Assembly (NCBI GenBank): GCA_964356135.1
Contig: CAYHGV010000072.1
Location: 1-15,050 of the forward strand
Source: CAYHGV01 sp964356135
GTDB lineage: Bacteria > Hydrothermota > Tepidihabitantia > CAYHGV01
Direction of reading: 5' to 3'
DNA: 15,050 nt
The stretch's first letter is position 1. Each line of letters starts with the position of its first letter. The translations under genes and the position numbers were made by a program. The notes beneath the pieces were generated by a model. It searched no databases and had not been told where the DNA came from. It worked only from the letters and a program-made list of their open reading frames with translations. Shown piece after piece: positions 1 through 8,140 of the stretch.

Positions 1-140
1 GATGTCGTCCCACAGGGTGGGACTCCATCGATGCTTTGCATAACGTCCGCCACACGGCGAAAGCGAAAGGGTCGTGGTTTCACTCCGTTCACCCATGTCC
101 GTCCATACTATAATTTGGACGCGCCGTACAACGCAATGAC
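1..140. repeat. Interspersed hairpin-rich repeat, copy A (left end cut by window)
   Basis: This stretch shares its order of blocks with 14326-14438: gatgtcgtcc, then a short GC hairpin, gactccatc, a TTGGACGCGCCG block, and gcaatgac at the end. The internal hairpin GTCCCAC/GTGGGAC (about 8-24) replaces the GTCCGCCA/TGGCGGAC hairpin of the other copy, so the pairing is kept while the bases change. The two copies lie in the same orientation about 14.3 kb apart. No convincing gene is seen here; the short open frame is probably chance. Confidence 0.7.
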
Positions 141-186
141 TAAAAGGACTTTTGGGACAAGTTCTCTGCCTCCATTTCTTTCTGTA

Positions 187-215
187 TTGACAAGGCTCAA
201 TAAAATAGGAAAATA
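187..215 (+). promoter_or_regulatory. Possible sigma70-type promoter for tRNA-Sec
   Basis: A perfect -35 hexamer TTGACA (187-192) is followed after 17 bases by an AT-rich AAAATA (210-215), a poor -10. Transcription would then begin very close to the first base of the tRNA (222), leaving almost no leader. The -10 is weak, so the assignment is tentative. Confidence 0.4.
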
Positions 216-221
216 AGGCAC

Positions 222-315
222 GGAGGCGGATAGGTGCTGGTGTGCCTACTGGACTTCAAATCCAGCTATTCTTCGAAAGGGGAATGGTAGGTTCGATTCC
301 TACACGCCTCCGCCA
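222..315 (+). tRNA. selC: tRNA-Sec (anticodon UCA), encoded CCA end
   Basis: The whole selenocysteine tRNA fold can be drawn. The acceptor strand is 222-229 against 304-311, with seven Watson-Crick pairs and a G229/A304 mismatch at the eighth position. The six-pair D stem is 231-236/243-248. The anticodon stem is 249-253/261-265, with loop CTTCAAA and anticodon TCA at 256-258, which reads UGA. A long variable arm (268-274/279-285, GAAA loop) and a five-pair T stem (287-291/299-303) with loop TTCGATT follow. The discriminator is G312, and CCA (313-315) is genomically encoded. The extended acceptor and D stems and the long variable arm are hallmarks of bacterial tRNA-Sec. It converges on selB and supplies the tRNA that SelA and SelB act on. 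Confidence 0.96.
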
Positions 316-382
316 AGTTCAGCAAACTGGGAGGAGGGAACAGGGAACAGACAGAAACCAATTGAAAAAAGGAAGTTTAGCC

Positions 383-2317
383 TCAGGCTTTGGGTCCCAG
401 CACCCGCACGTCTCCCCGTTTAATGGTGATTTTGTTCGTGTCAAAATAAATCAGGAGCGGCAGGACATATTTACGGCTGGTATCACCTAAAAGATCCCGA
501 AACTCGGAAACCCGGATTTGTTTGTTTGCAGTCAAAAATTGAATTAATTTTTCTTTTGCCTGGGTGACCATCGTTCGATGCAGGGCAACTCCTTCCGCCA
601 AAAGAATTAATTTACCGGAATCGATGAGATGCCGGTAGGCTTTTTTTAGGAGGTCGGCCGTGCCGAGACTCTGAATCCCGGGGTCTGAAAAATCAGGGGG
701 TTTGAACGCTCCCCCGAGAACGATATTTTCAATTTTGTTGACCAGGTCAGTTAAATTTTTGTCGAGGATGACATTGTATTCGAATAAACTTATTTTGTTG
801 TCAGCCGACAGTTTTATCAGATTTTCACGTGCCATCGATTCGAAGGCATAAGCCACGAGACTCGTATCCATGCCTCGACCGATTTGAGAGATCATTTCGG
901 TTCGTGGGACACCGACCAGGGTGGAATTGTTTTTATGGAACTCTTTTAAAAAACTGACAATCCGGTCTTTGAGTTTATCGAGATTTACCCGGGCATAGTA
1001 GAGGCCGCGCTTGCCGTCGGTACACAGAACCTTGTTTTCGGCGGTCAGCTCGTTGATCAATCGCTGAACGTCGGCCTTCAGAAGATTTAAATCAATTCCG
1101 ATTTCTTCAAGCTTTTGCGGTAATTCGAAATTACCGGCGAGATGTTCCTCGACCATGATTTTTGGGTCACGTTCTTCGATCCGGCGCAGATGTTCGATCA
1201 ACTGTTCATCAAAACCTTTCGCTTTCACCGCCTTGGGTTCGATAATGACCCCACCGCCAATCGTCATCTGGGGGGAGTAGGTCCGGATGACATACCGGTC
1301 GCCGATATCGCATACTTCGGGTGATTCTAACCGGTATTGGACCATTGCCTTGTCGCCCGGTTCGATAACCTTTTTATCGAGGATCGCAACCCGACCGAGC
1401 ATTTCTTTGGTTCCCAGATGGATTCGTAACCGGGTAAGATTTTTCAGCGGTTTTTCCGCCACGGTCAGGAGATAGAGGGATGCGTTTAAATACTGCGACG
1501 GTTCAAAATAGCCAGGCTGGGCGATAACACAGCCCCGTTCGATTTCTTCCTTTTCCGCACCGGCGAGATTGATTGCGGCGCGAAATCCGGTCCCGACCTC
1601 CGATACTTTTTTATTATGCACTTCAATTCCTCGAACTTTGACCTCTTTTTTCTGGGGTAAGAGTTCGACCAGATCACCGATCTTAACCTTTCCCGAAAGA
1701 ACCGTGCCGGCAACGACCGTGCCAAAACCTTTGATCGTAAAACACCGGTCGATCGGCATTCGAAAGATCCCGCGGTCGGGTTTTGTTTCGATCTCGGAAA
1801 TGAGTTCGGTAAGGACTTTTTTTAGATCTTCAATCCCTTCCTGGGTGCTGTTGGAAACAGGAATAATCGGCGCATTTTCGAGAAAGGTGTGCTGGGTCAT
1901 AGTTTTTATATCGTCAATTACCACTGCCAGGTGGTCTTCTTCTACTAAATCTTTTTTGGTAACGACAATCACTCCATTTTTTATGTCCAACAGTTTGAGA
2001 ATATCGAAATGTTCGAGGGTCTGGGGCATAATCCCGTCATCGGCGGCAATGACCATCATCACAAAATCAATCGTGCTCGCCCCGGAAAGCATATGGCGGA
2101 CGAATTTTTCATGCCCCGGGACATCGATAATCGTAATGTCGTCGCCCAGGAATGCGAACCCTAAATCGGTGGTCATCCCGCGCTCTTTTTCTTCTTTTAA
2201 GCGGTCGGGGTCGGTACCGGTCAATGATTTGATTAAAGCCGACTTGCCGTGGTCAATATGGCCGGCGGTGCCGAAAACGATGTGGCGTTTGGTCGGCGCA
2301 GCCGGGCTAGGTTCCAT
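383..2317 (-). CDS. selB: Selenocysteine-specific elongation factor SelB
   Basis: This 644-residue GTPase delivers Sec-tRNA-Sec to ribosomes paused at UGA codons that are followed by a SECIS hairpin. The N-terminus is EF-Tu-like, with the P-loop GHIDHGKS (residues 19-26), a switch I segment RGMTTDLGF (46-54; many SelB proteins have Ile where the second Thr of this TT pair stands), DVPGHE (65-70) and a TKKD nucleotide-specificity motif. Translation-factor beta-barrel domains follow. The C-terminal roughly 270 residues match the length expected for the four winged-helix SECIS-binding domains of bacterial SelB. The total length is normal for the family. The ATG at 2317 lacks an obvious Shine-Dalgarno sequence, perhaps because a mobile-like element begins 12 bases upstream. 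selA lies 214 bases upstream and tRNA-Sec lies beyond its 3' end. Confidence 0.96.
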   Translation of the reverse strand: MEPSPAAPTKRHIVFGTAGHIDHGKSALIKSLTGTDPDRLKEEKERGMTTDLGFAFLGDDITIIDVPGHEKFVRHMLSGASTIDFVMMVIAADDGIMPQTLEHFDILKLLDIKNGVIVVTKKDLVEEDHLAVVIDDIKTMTQHTFLENAPIIPVSNSTQEGIEDLKKVLTELISEIETKPDRGIFRMPIDRCFTIKGFGTVVAGTVLSGKVKIGDLVELLPQKKEVKVRGIEVHNKKVSEVGTGFRAAINLAGAEKEEIERGCVIAQPGYFEPSQYLNASLYLLTVAEKPLKNLTRLRIHLGTKEMLGRVAILDKKVIEPGDKAMVQYRLESPEVCDIGDRYVIRTYSPQMTIGGGVIIEPKAVKAKGFDEQLIEHLRRIEERDPKIMVEEHLAGNFELPQKLEEIGIDLNLLKADVQRLINELTAENKVLCTDGKRGLYYARVNLDKLKDRIVSFLKEFHKNNSTLVGVPRTEMISQIGRGMDTSLVAYAFESMARENLIKLSADNKISLFEYNVILDKNLTDLVNKIENIVLGGAFKPPDFSDPGIQSLGTADLLKKAYRHLIDSGKLILLAEGVALHRTMVTQAKEKLIQFLTANKQIRVSEFRDLLGDTSRKYVLPLLIYFDTNKITIKRGDVRVLGPKA

Positions 2318-2329
2318 TTTTAATTAGCG

Positions 2330-2502
2330 AGGAGTCTGTCGGAATACCGAGTGAAGAAAATTCAAAATTGAATTTTCCCCACTATATTCTTCAAAGGGGG
2401 CAAATTAGTGTCTATCTTTCCCACCGGACACCTTAACCAAGTATTATATCGGCTCTTGTCTCCCACCGTTTTTCTTCCATAGATGTTCTCCGATAGACTC
2501 CT
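2330..2502. mobile_element. MITE-like element with 14-bp terminal inverted repeats
   Basis: AGGAGTCTGTCGGA (2330-2343) and TCCGATAGACTCCT (2489-2502) are inverted copies of one another with a single mismatch, bounding 173 bp. No open frame of note lies inside. An internal palindrome sits at 2356-2377. Small size, terminal inverted repeats and absence of coding capacity resemble a non-autonomous transposable element. I see no convincing target-site duplication, so this could also be an old or unrelated repeat. Confidence 0.5.
2356..2377. repeat. Perfect AT-rich hairpin, 10-bp arms
   Basis: GAAAATTCAA and TTGAATTTTC flank a two-base AA spacer, giving a perfect 10-bp inverted repeat. On the selA/selB strand the descending arm ends in TTTTC, so weak terminator activity after selA is possible. 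The low GC content makes that uncertain. Confidence 0.55.
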
Positions 2503-2531
2503 AGTAATCCGAGGCTCGGGAGAGCTCCGGG

Positions 2532-3941
2532 TCATTGGTCCTTAAGGACTGCGGTGATCGCTTCAATGATAATTTTCTCTTCTCCGTTGATGACAGTTCG
2601 GAAGTCGAGCAGCAGGAGCTCCCGCTCAATCCGACCGAAGATCGGAATCGGATAGGTCCGTAATTTCTTTGCCAGTTCTGCGACGGCGATTGTCTTTGGT
2701 TTCAGTGCGACGACGAACGTTGGTAGCTGCTCGGTGCTGAGGGTTCCCCCGCCGACCTCCGAGACCGACGGTTTGATTTCGACCGTTAGCTGGGCGGAAA
2801 GGGCTTGCAAACCCTGGGCACAGCGGGCCGCCTGCTTTTTAATATCGTCGAGAGATTTTAATAACAGGCTGAGAACGGTGTGCTGCTTGATTAATACTTC
2901 TTCTTTCATCATAAATAACTGCAGGGTTGCTTCTAACGCCGCATTGGTCAATTTATCGCACCGCAGTGCCCGATGCAGCGGGTCTTTTTTCATCTGTTCG
3001 ATGTAACTCTTTTTACCGACGATAATTCCCGACTGCGGGCCGCCAATCAATTTGTCACCGCTGAAACAAACGACATCGGCGCCGGTTTTGATGCTTTCCT
3101 GCACGGTCGGCTCTGCCGGTAAGCCAAATTTAGCCAGGTCGATCAAAGCACCGCTGCCCAGGTCGTCGATAACCGGTAGTGAATGTTTCTTTCCCAGTTC
3201 GACCAGCTCGGCGAGCGGCACTTCTTTTGTAAAACCGGTGATCCGATAGTTCGACTGGTGGACCCGCATCACCGCCGCGGTGTTTTCACTGATCGCTTCG
3301 GCGTAGTCTTTGAGATGGGTTCGATTCGTCGCCCCGACTTCCTTCAATATCGCTCCCGACTGAGCCATCACCTCAGGGATACGAAATGAACCGCCGATTT
3401 CGATGAGCTGGCCTCGCGAAATGATCACTTCTTTTCCCCGGGCAAGGGCATGCAATATTAAAAGCGTGGCGGCGGCATTGTTGTTGACAAAGATTCCCGC
3501 TTCGGCACCGGTCAGGAGCTGTAACAGCCGGTTAATCTTTTGATAGCGGTCAGCCCGCCGACCTTCATCATCGATTTGCAGCCGGCAGTAGCCCTGGGAG
3601 AAGGTTGCGAGCGTCTCGGGGATGGTCCTGCCGAACGGCGCCCGTCCCAGGCCGGTGTGGAGAATGATCCCCAGGGCATTGACCGCATATCGAAAATAGG
3701 GATTGACGATGTCGTTGATTTCATCGACAATCGCAGGCAGCAAAGTGCTGCCGGCAACAGTTTGACCGTCAAGCAGACGTTTTCGAAACTCGTCGATTTT
3801 GTCCCGAACAATTGCGGTAAGATACGAATGCTCGAGCTGGTCGGAAAAGATTTTGATTTCCGGGGTATTGAGAATTTTGTCGATCGACGGGATTTTTCTT
3901 AAGGTTTCGGTATTTTTGGTTACCCGCGCTTTACGCTTCAT
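2532..3941 (-). CDS. selA: L-seryl-tRNA(Sec) selenium transferase SelA
   Basis: SelA is a PLP enzyme that converts Ser-tRNA-Sec to Sec-tRNA-Sec with selenophosphate from SelD. Counting from the ATG at 3941 the protein has 469 residues, close to the usual bacterial length of about 460. Family landmarks are the N-terminal helical segment beginning IPSIDKIL, the LHTGLGRAP motif (94-102), and CFSGDKLIGGPQSG. In that last motif Lys297 is the expected Schiff-base lysine, at nearly the same position as in E. coli SelA. An in-frame TTG lies 33 bases further upstream, but it has no ribosome-binding site and gives a non-conserved extension, so ATG is preferred. The upstream activase gene stops at 3975, so the junction is tight. 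This places selA at the end of the corrinoid/HgdC operon. Confidence 0.96.
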   Translation of the reverse strand: MKRKARVTKNTETLRKIPSIDKILNTPEIKIFSDQLEHSYLTAIVRDKIDEFRKRLLDGQTVAGSTLLPAIVDEINDIVNPYFRYAVNALGIILHTGLGRAPFGRTIPETLATFSQGYCRLQIDDEGRRADRYQKINRLLQLLTGAEAGIFVNNNAAATLLILHALARGKEVIISRGQLIEIGGSFRIPEVMAQSGAILKEVGATNRTHLKDYAEAISENTAAVMRVHQSNYRITGFTKEVPLAELVELGKKHSLPVIDDLGSGALIDLAKFGLPAEPTVQESIKTGADVVCFSGDKLIGGPQSGIIVGKKSYIEQMKKDPLHRALRCDKLTNAALEATLQLFMMKEEVLIKQHTVLSLLLKSLDDIKKQAARCAQGLQALSAQLTVEIKPSVSEVGGGTLSTEQLPTFVVALKPKTIAVAELAKKLRTYPIPIFGRIERELLLLDFRTVINGEEKIIIEAITAVLKDQ

Positions 3942-3974
3942 GGGACATGATAGTTTGGTTTGCCCGAATGTCAA

Positions 3975-4700
3975 TCATGAAATTGAAAGTGCCGCGCCCA
4001 GGGCACCGATGAATTGGGGCAGTTCCGGGACTTTGACAATCCTGAGATTTTTTTTCATTGCTTTCACCAAACCGGGATTGAGTGCACCCCCACCGCAGAA
4101 AACGACCGGTTCCTCAATTCCGATCTGGGCACCGAGCCCAACAATCCTTCGCACCAGCGAGTCACAGACACCGAAGACAATATCCTCGAGTTTTTTACTC
4201 TCGGCAGCCAAACTCAGAATCTCAGTCTCAGCCATAACCACACAGAGAGAATCGATCGGTTCCGGGCTGTTCGATTGGACGGCTAACTTTCCGAATTCTT
4301 CGAGGCTGACCCCTAATGATTGAGCAATCTTTTCAACGAAATTCCCGGTTCCTGCCGCACACCGGTCGTTCATGACAAAGCGGTCAAGCTTACCGTCTTT
4401 CATTTTTATTACCTTGCTGTCCTGACCGCCGATATCAATGATCGTTTTAACATCGGATTCAATGAAGCTTGCGCCCTGGGCAGAAGCGCTGATTTCGGTG
4501 ATTATTAAATCGGCACCGGTAACCAGTTCTCGACCGTAGCCGGTCGCGACCAGCCGGTCAAACCCTTCCAGCTGCTGTTTCAGCTGCTCGATGATCGCTT
4601 TGGGTTTGAACGATGTCCGCAGCACCAATTTTTTTATTACTCTACCGTCAAAGAGGATTCCTTTTGTATAGATCGAGCCAACATCTATTCCCAGTACCAT
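3975..4700 (-). CDS. 2-hydroxyacyl-CoA dehydratase activase-like ATPase (HgdC/BcrA type)
   Basis: This 241-residue ASKHA-fold ATPase belongs to the family that carries one [4Fe-4S] cluster across a homodimer and uses ATP to push a low-potential electron into an HgdB-type partner. Visible motifs are the phosphate-1 loop GIDVGSIYTKG (4-14), DIGGQD (89-94), NDRCAAGTG with Cys114, and SLCVVMAETE with Cys153. The two cysteines correspond to the cluster ligands of the glutaryl-type activators. A GGG motif follows in the C-terminal half. The length is close to that of known activators (about 260). The ATG at 4700 has a strong AAGGAGG site and overlaps the end of the upstream methyltransferase gene by 16 bases. 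Likely partners are the two HgdB-like proteins encoded upstream. The actual substrate is unknown. Confidence 0.88.
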   Translation of the reverse strand: MVLGIDVGSIYTKGILFDGRVIKKLVLRTSFKPKAIIEQLKQQLEGFDRLVATGYGRELVTGADLIITEISASAQGASFIESDVKTIIDIGGQDSKVIKMKDGKLDRFVMNDRCAAGTGNFVEKIAQSLGVSLEEFGKLAVQSNSPEPIDSLCVVMAETEILSLAAESKKLEDIVFGVCDSLVRRIVGLGAQIGIEEPVVFCGGGALNPGLVKAMKKNLRIVKVPELPQFIGALGAALSIS

Positions 4701-5740
4701 CCAACCTCCTTGGCGGCATCGATGAATGCTCGGACATTTTCTACCGGTGCCCGGATCGGCACCTCGCAGCCGGTTGAGGCGATATAGCCTTTGGTCGCCG
4801 TTTTTCCTTTTTTTACCATTTGCTGCACCTCCAGTCTGATCTCTGCCGGAGTTCGGAAGGCGAGAGAGGATGTGTTAAAGTTACCGATTATTCTCATGGT
4901 CGGTGATAGCTGTTCGACAATCGTTGCCAGCGCTACCTGGTCCAGGCTCACCAGATCGGCGCCGGTAAGGGGAAGGAGCTGAAGGATCGGACCGGTATCG
5001 CCGCAGATATGGAGAATCACATCAAAATCGTAGCGGTGCAGAAATCGGATCAATGCCTGTTCATACGGCAGCGCGAGCTCCTGGTAAACTCTGGGGCTGA
5101 CGACGCTTGAGGAGGCAAGCGGGTCGACGATTATAGGCAATGCACCGGCATCGATGATATCGTAACAGAATTCGATTGCCGCTTTGAGGGAAATTTCCAT
5201 CAGGCTATGAATCAGCGCCGGATTTTTTAAGGTCGCAACCAGGAATTGCTCCTGGTCGGCAAGCATCATGCCGGTGGTGAAGGGTGCGGGTACATACCCG
5301 AGAATCGGAACGGTATCGCCGACTGCCCGATAGGCGTGCCCGATTGCCTCCCGGTAAAGCGGCAACCGCTTATCGTTTTTTGGATTCGGGACGACCAAGT
5401 CGTGAACGCCGGTTTTTTCAAGAGCCGGGACTTTGAGGACCGGCAAGTCATCGTCGGGATAGAAGAATTCGGAACCGAGCGCTTCGGCAATAATGCCCAC
5501 CTCAGAAAAAATTGAAATCGCATCGTGACGATACTCCTCCAATGCGATGAGCTGTGCTTCCGCCATCGCGGTGCCATCGGTGTAATATCTCTTTAATTGA
5601 ATATCGGCGACGGCAGCGGCATGAGAGGTAACCAGTGGTATGACCGGGCAGCGATCGGGGTTTTCATCGATGACTAAAAGCCCAAACCGTTCCCGGGGCG
5701 TTAACCGCTCACCGATCGTGCCGCCGGTCGCTTGTTTCAT
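4685..5740 (-). CDS. Uroporphyrinogen decarboxylase-family methyltransferase (MtaA/CmuA-like), copy 2
   Basis: This 351-residue protein has the TIM-barrel UroD fold used by corrinoid:CoM, corrinoid:tetrahydrofolate or substrate:corrinoid methyltransferases. The zinc site is recognisable as HICGDTG (His244, Cys246) plus GCEVP (Cys325), the His-x-Cys...Cys arrangement of MtaA-type enzymes that is absent from true uroporphyrinogen decarboxylases. IVDPLASSSVVSP (204-216) matches a conserved family block. The start overlaps the preceding stop as ATGA (5740-5737), so translation is probably coupled. In this operon it likely handles methyl transfer with the corrinoid protein at 10524-11156. Whether it loads or unloads the corrinoid, and which methyl donor is used, cannot be read from the sequence. 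Confidence 0.88.
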   Translation of the reverse strand: MKQATGGTIGERLTPRERFGLLVIDENPDRCPVIPLVTSHAAAVADIQLKRYYTDGTAMAEAQLIALEEYRHDAISIFSEVGIIAEALGSEFFYPDDDLPVLKVPALEKTGVHDLVVPNPKNDKRLPLYREAIGHAYRAVGDTVPILGYVPAPFTTGMMLADQEQFLVATLKNPALIHSLMEISLKAAIEFCYDIIDAGALPIIVDPLASSSVVSPRVYQELALPYEQALIRFLHRYDFDVILHICGDTGPILQLLPLTGADLVSLDQVALATIVEQLSPTMRIIGNFNTSSLAFRTPAEIRLEVQQMVKKGKTATKGYIASTGCEVPIRAPVENVRAFIDAAKEVGWYWE

Positions 5741-7143
5741 CCTCGTGCCTGGTTAAACCGTATCGTTTCGACGAAAGCGGCGATTCGGGTTTTCATCTGC
5801 TCGGTTATGCCGAACGGCGGCGGCACATCGATCGCGAGCACCGGCACGTCGTCCAACAGCCGAGCGATCAAGCGGGTTTCCATCGAACAATGGGAAGCAC
5901 CCAGCATGGTGGTGATTATAACACCGGCAATTTTTTTATTTTTTATCCCGTCCCGGATTCTTTTCACCCGCTCTTCGGTCGAACCGATGAGTGATGCCTG
6001 GAAAAATGCCTCGGCCAGGGCGGGAAACGGTTCGGTCGTTTCTTCGATCGGAACCAGTGCCTGGTTAATGACATATTCGGTTTCGACAATTCGGGCGCCG
6101 AGGTCTTCAACCAGATTGAGCAGCATCGGGTCAGCCGAAGGAGTAACCCAGGCAATCGGGACGGCAGTTTCATCGAGGACGCCGGTCGAGGCTTCAACCC
6201 GCTGGTTTACCGTTTGATAGAGCATTTCGACGATGTCAAGCCATTCATCAAAATCGGCATAGCCGTAGAGACTGCCAAATTCAATCGTCATCAACTCAAG
6301 CGCGGGAAGCGGAGCACGCCGGGCGGTGGCGGATAATTTTTTTATTTTATCGACCAGCGCTCTCAGCCGGTTTGCCTTTTTGATACTCTCGCGTAATCGG
6401 TCGGATTGGTCGGCCGGGGTCGATTCGGTGAGACGGCGCCAGAGCCGTCGGTATTCATCGACCAGATACTGCCGGAAACGATGGTCGTAGGTGGTGTCGG
6501 CAAAATAGGTTTGTGCCTTCCGCCGGAAGGGTATTTCCAGCCAGACCGGTTCATAGCCGAAATCCAGAACCCGCTGCATAATGCAGGAATAGTCATCGCA
6601 GGTTGCGCCGGTGGAGGCGATCACCAGGTCCGGTTTGGGAAAGTATGCTTTTTTATGGAATGCCGACAGCGCGGCTTTGGAAAAACAGGTTGCCTCCGGG
6701 ACGCCGAGGATACTGGCACAATCCAGTAGTTCGGTTGACTCTTTCAAAAACGGCGTCCACCAGATACATTCCGGATAGAACGGAATACAGTTGGGAACGG
6801 CGAGCACAATCACCGGCACAATACCAAGATCGCCCATGGTCGCAATCACTTTTTTATTACTCTGATGGGCACGGAAGAGCCGTTCGGTTTCGTTGAAAAC
6901 AAACCCCCACATCCGAAGCGCGGCTAACGAGTTGTCGAATTTCAATCGTTTCAGTTCCCGTAAGCCATAGACCATAAAGGTAGCAGGCGGCGAAAGATAC
7001 GTTCCCCATTCGCTATTATCGTAGTACCTGAATTTTTTAATGAGGGCATCGTCGATACGCCGGAATTGCTGGCTCCATTCCGGCAAGGTGATTTTTTTAG
7101 GTGGAGGGTCTTCAAACATAACCGGCGTGGACATTCGACCCAT
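5737..7143 (-). CDS. 2-hydroxyacyl-CoA dehydratase D-component-like protein (HgdB family), large
   Basis: This 468-residue protein is distantly of the HgdB/BcrB-C iron-sulfur family that accepts electrons from HgdC-type activases. Cysteines occur at family-like places: NCIPF and PECIWW (119, 126), STGATCDDYSC (182, 187), and a late ASHCSMETRLI segment whose Cys plus downstream Arg resembles the family's last cluster-proximal motif. I start it at the ATG at 7143, two bases after the upstream stop codon (TGAGATG). ATG at 7134 is also possible, and an earlier in-frame start at 7176 would lie deep inside the preceding gene. The protein pairs with the smaller HgdB-like protein just upstream, as alpha and beta dehydratase subunits usually do. 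Dehydratase activity itself is not established; reduction of another substrate or of the corrinoid is equally possible. Confidence 0.75.
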   Translation of the reverse strand: MGRMSTPVMFEDPPPKKITLPEWSQQFRRIDDALIKKFRYYDNSEWGTYLSPPATFMVYGLRELKRLKFDNSLAALRMWGFVFNETERLFRAHQSNKKVIATMGDLGIVPVIVLAVPNCIPFYPECIWWTPFLKESTELLDCASILGVPEATCFSKAALSAFHKKAYFPKPDLVIASTGATCDDYSCIMQRVLDFGYEPVWLEIPFRRKAQTYFADTTYDHRFRQYLVDEYRRLWRRLTESTPADQSDRLRESIKKANRLRALVDKIKKLSATARRAPLPALELMTIEFGSLYGYADFDEWLDIVEMLYQTVNQRVEASTGVLDETAVPIAWVTPSADPMLLNLVEDLGARIVETEYVINQALVPIEETTEPFPALAEAFFQASLIGSTEERVKRIRDGIKNKKIAGVIITTMLGASHCSMETRLIARLLDDVPVLAIDVPPPFGITEQMKTRIAAFVETIRFNQARG

Positions 7144-7144
7144 C

Positions 7145-8140
7145 TCAGTTTTTCCCGTGCCGGGAGAGCATCTCACAAAAGGCGGCGATTCTGGTCTTGA
7201 GGGTGATAAGGTGCTGGTAGGAGAAATCGCTTCTGACCCGGAGCAGCGGCAGTCCGAACAGTTCTTCCATTTTTTTTAGTTCAAATTCAAAATTATCGCA
7301 ATAATCGAGTGTCCAGGCGATTATCCCGGCACAGCGGAGGTCCTGGAGTCGGCTACTAACCCAATCATAGAAGAGGCGATTGGGTCGCTTGAAGATGCAG
7401 GGCGGTTGATGGTAGTATGCGCTTTTTATGCCGGCTAAATTCTTTTTGGCAATCCGGATGGTTAAAAACCGGGATAAGCCGCAATTGAAATCGCCAACGA
7501 TTCTGACCTGTTGTTCAAACATAGAAAGAATCGGCCCGGCTTCATACGGCACAGGACTGCCGAGGAGAAACACCCGAGGCTGAGACGAAGTTCGTTCTTC
7601 GATGCTGGGAACGGGGGCACCGATCGTGCCCTGATGATACCCGGTTACAACCTTAAGAAAATCGGTGGTCGAAATACGGGAAGGGTCACCTTTCCGTTTT
7701 TCTTCCAGAACCTGTACGGCTGCCCGGAAACCTTCCCACCGTTCAATCTCGCGCTGGATGACCGGGTCATTGAATTGTTTGTGAGCGAGGTGTTCGAGTT
7801 CGCCCTGCAACCAGTCAATCTCGTCATAAAATATTCTTGGGTTATCGGTGCGGGGGTTGTTCAAAAGAAAGGTCGGAATGGTGGTTGCTGACGCTACGAT
7901 GTCGAACAGCCGGCGTGCCATGTCGCAACCGGTGGTGCCGACCAGTGCAACAAATCTTTCCTTGTTTTCCAGCACGAAGCCGAGGTTAGACTTTACCAGC
8001 GGGCAGGCGTCAATCCCGACCAGTGCTTCCGCGGCTCGTGACAACCGGCGGTCACCGTGGAGCAGCCGATAGGGCCGAAATCCGGTCGCGGAAAGTAATT
8101 CAACCGGAATGTAGGAGCAGGTGTAACCGATCAGTTCCAT
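7145..8140 (-). CDS. 2-hydroxyacyl-CoA dehydratase D-component-like protein (HgdB family), small
   Basis: This 331-residue protein opens with GYTCSYIPVELLSATG (5-20), the typical HgdB-family beginning in which the Cys (here 8) ligates or sits near the [4Fe-4S] cluster. Further family-like cysteines are ACPLVKS (46) and GTTGCDMARRL (72). Near the end WTLDYCDNFEFE and a SDFSY segment match the usual C-terminal pattern. The ATG at 8140 overlaps the stop of the upstream RACo-like gene, so the two are probably translationally coupled. Together with the next gene it could form a heterodimer served by the activase encoded at 3975-4700. The family includes dehydratases, benzoyl-CoA reductase subunits and double-cubane cluster proteins that reduce small molecules. 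The sequence does not decide among these. Confidence 0.82.
   Translation of the reverse strand: MELIGYTCSYIPVELLSATGFRPYRLLHGDRRLSRAAEALVGIDACPLVKSNLGFVLENKERFVALVGTTGCDMARRLFDIVASATTIPTFLLNNPRTDNPRIFYDEIDWLQGELEHLAHKQFNDPVIQREIERWEGFRAAVQVLEEKRKGDPSRISTTDFLKVVTGYHQGTIGAPVPSIEERTSSQPRVFLLGSPVPYEAGPILSMFEQQVRIVGDFNCGLSRFLTIRIAKKNLAGIKSAYYHQPPCIFKRPNRLFYDWVSSRLQDLRCAGIIAWTLDYCDNFEFELKKMEELFGLPLLRVRSDFSYQHLITLKTRIAAFCEMLSRHGKN

Larger units (their letters stand above)
2318..2531. other. selA-selB intergenic region
   Basis: No gene is supported here. The stretch is largely the inverted-repeat element at 2330-2502, plus a small GC palindrome CCGAGGCTCGG near 2509-2519 just after the selA stop. 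That palindrome lacks a T-run, so I do not call it a terminator. Whether selB is read through from selA or has its own promoter cannot be settled by eye. Confidence 0.5.

Noticed and set aside
242..490. + strand open frame of 82 codons
   Set aside because: It runs through the tRNA-Sec gene and into the antisense of selB; it is chance.
1569..2327. 252-codon + strand open frame
   Set aside because: It is antisense to the conserved GTPase part of selB, and its protein shows no recognisable pattern. Long antisense frames are common in GC-rich codon contexts.
3799..4323. 174-codon + strand open frame
   Set aside because: Antisense shadow across the selA-activase junction.
5732..6217. 161-codon + strand open frame
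   Set aside because: Antisense to the large HgdB-like gene; no domain pattern.
7145..7147. TGA between the two HgdB-like genes as a possible Sec codon joining them
   Set aside because: The downstream ATG follows immediately in another frame, the upstream protein ends at a normal length, and the operon uses the same overlapping stop/start pattern elsewhere.
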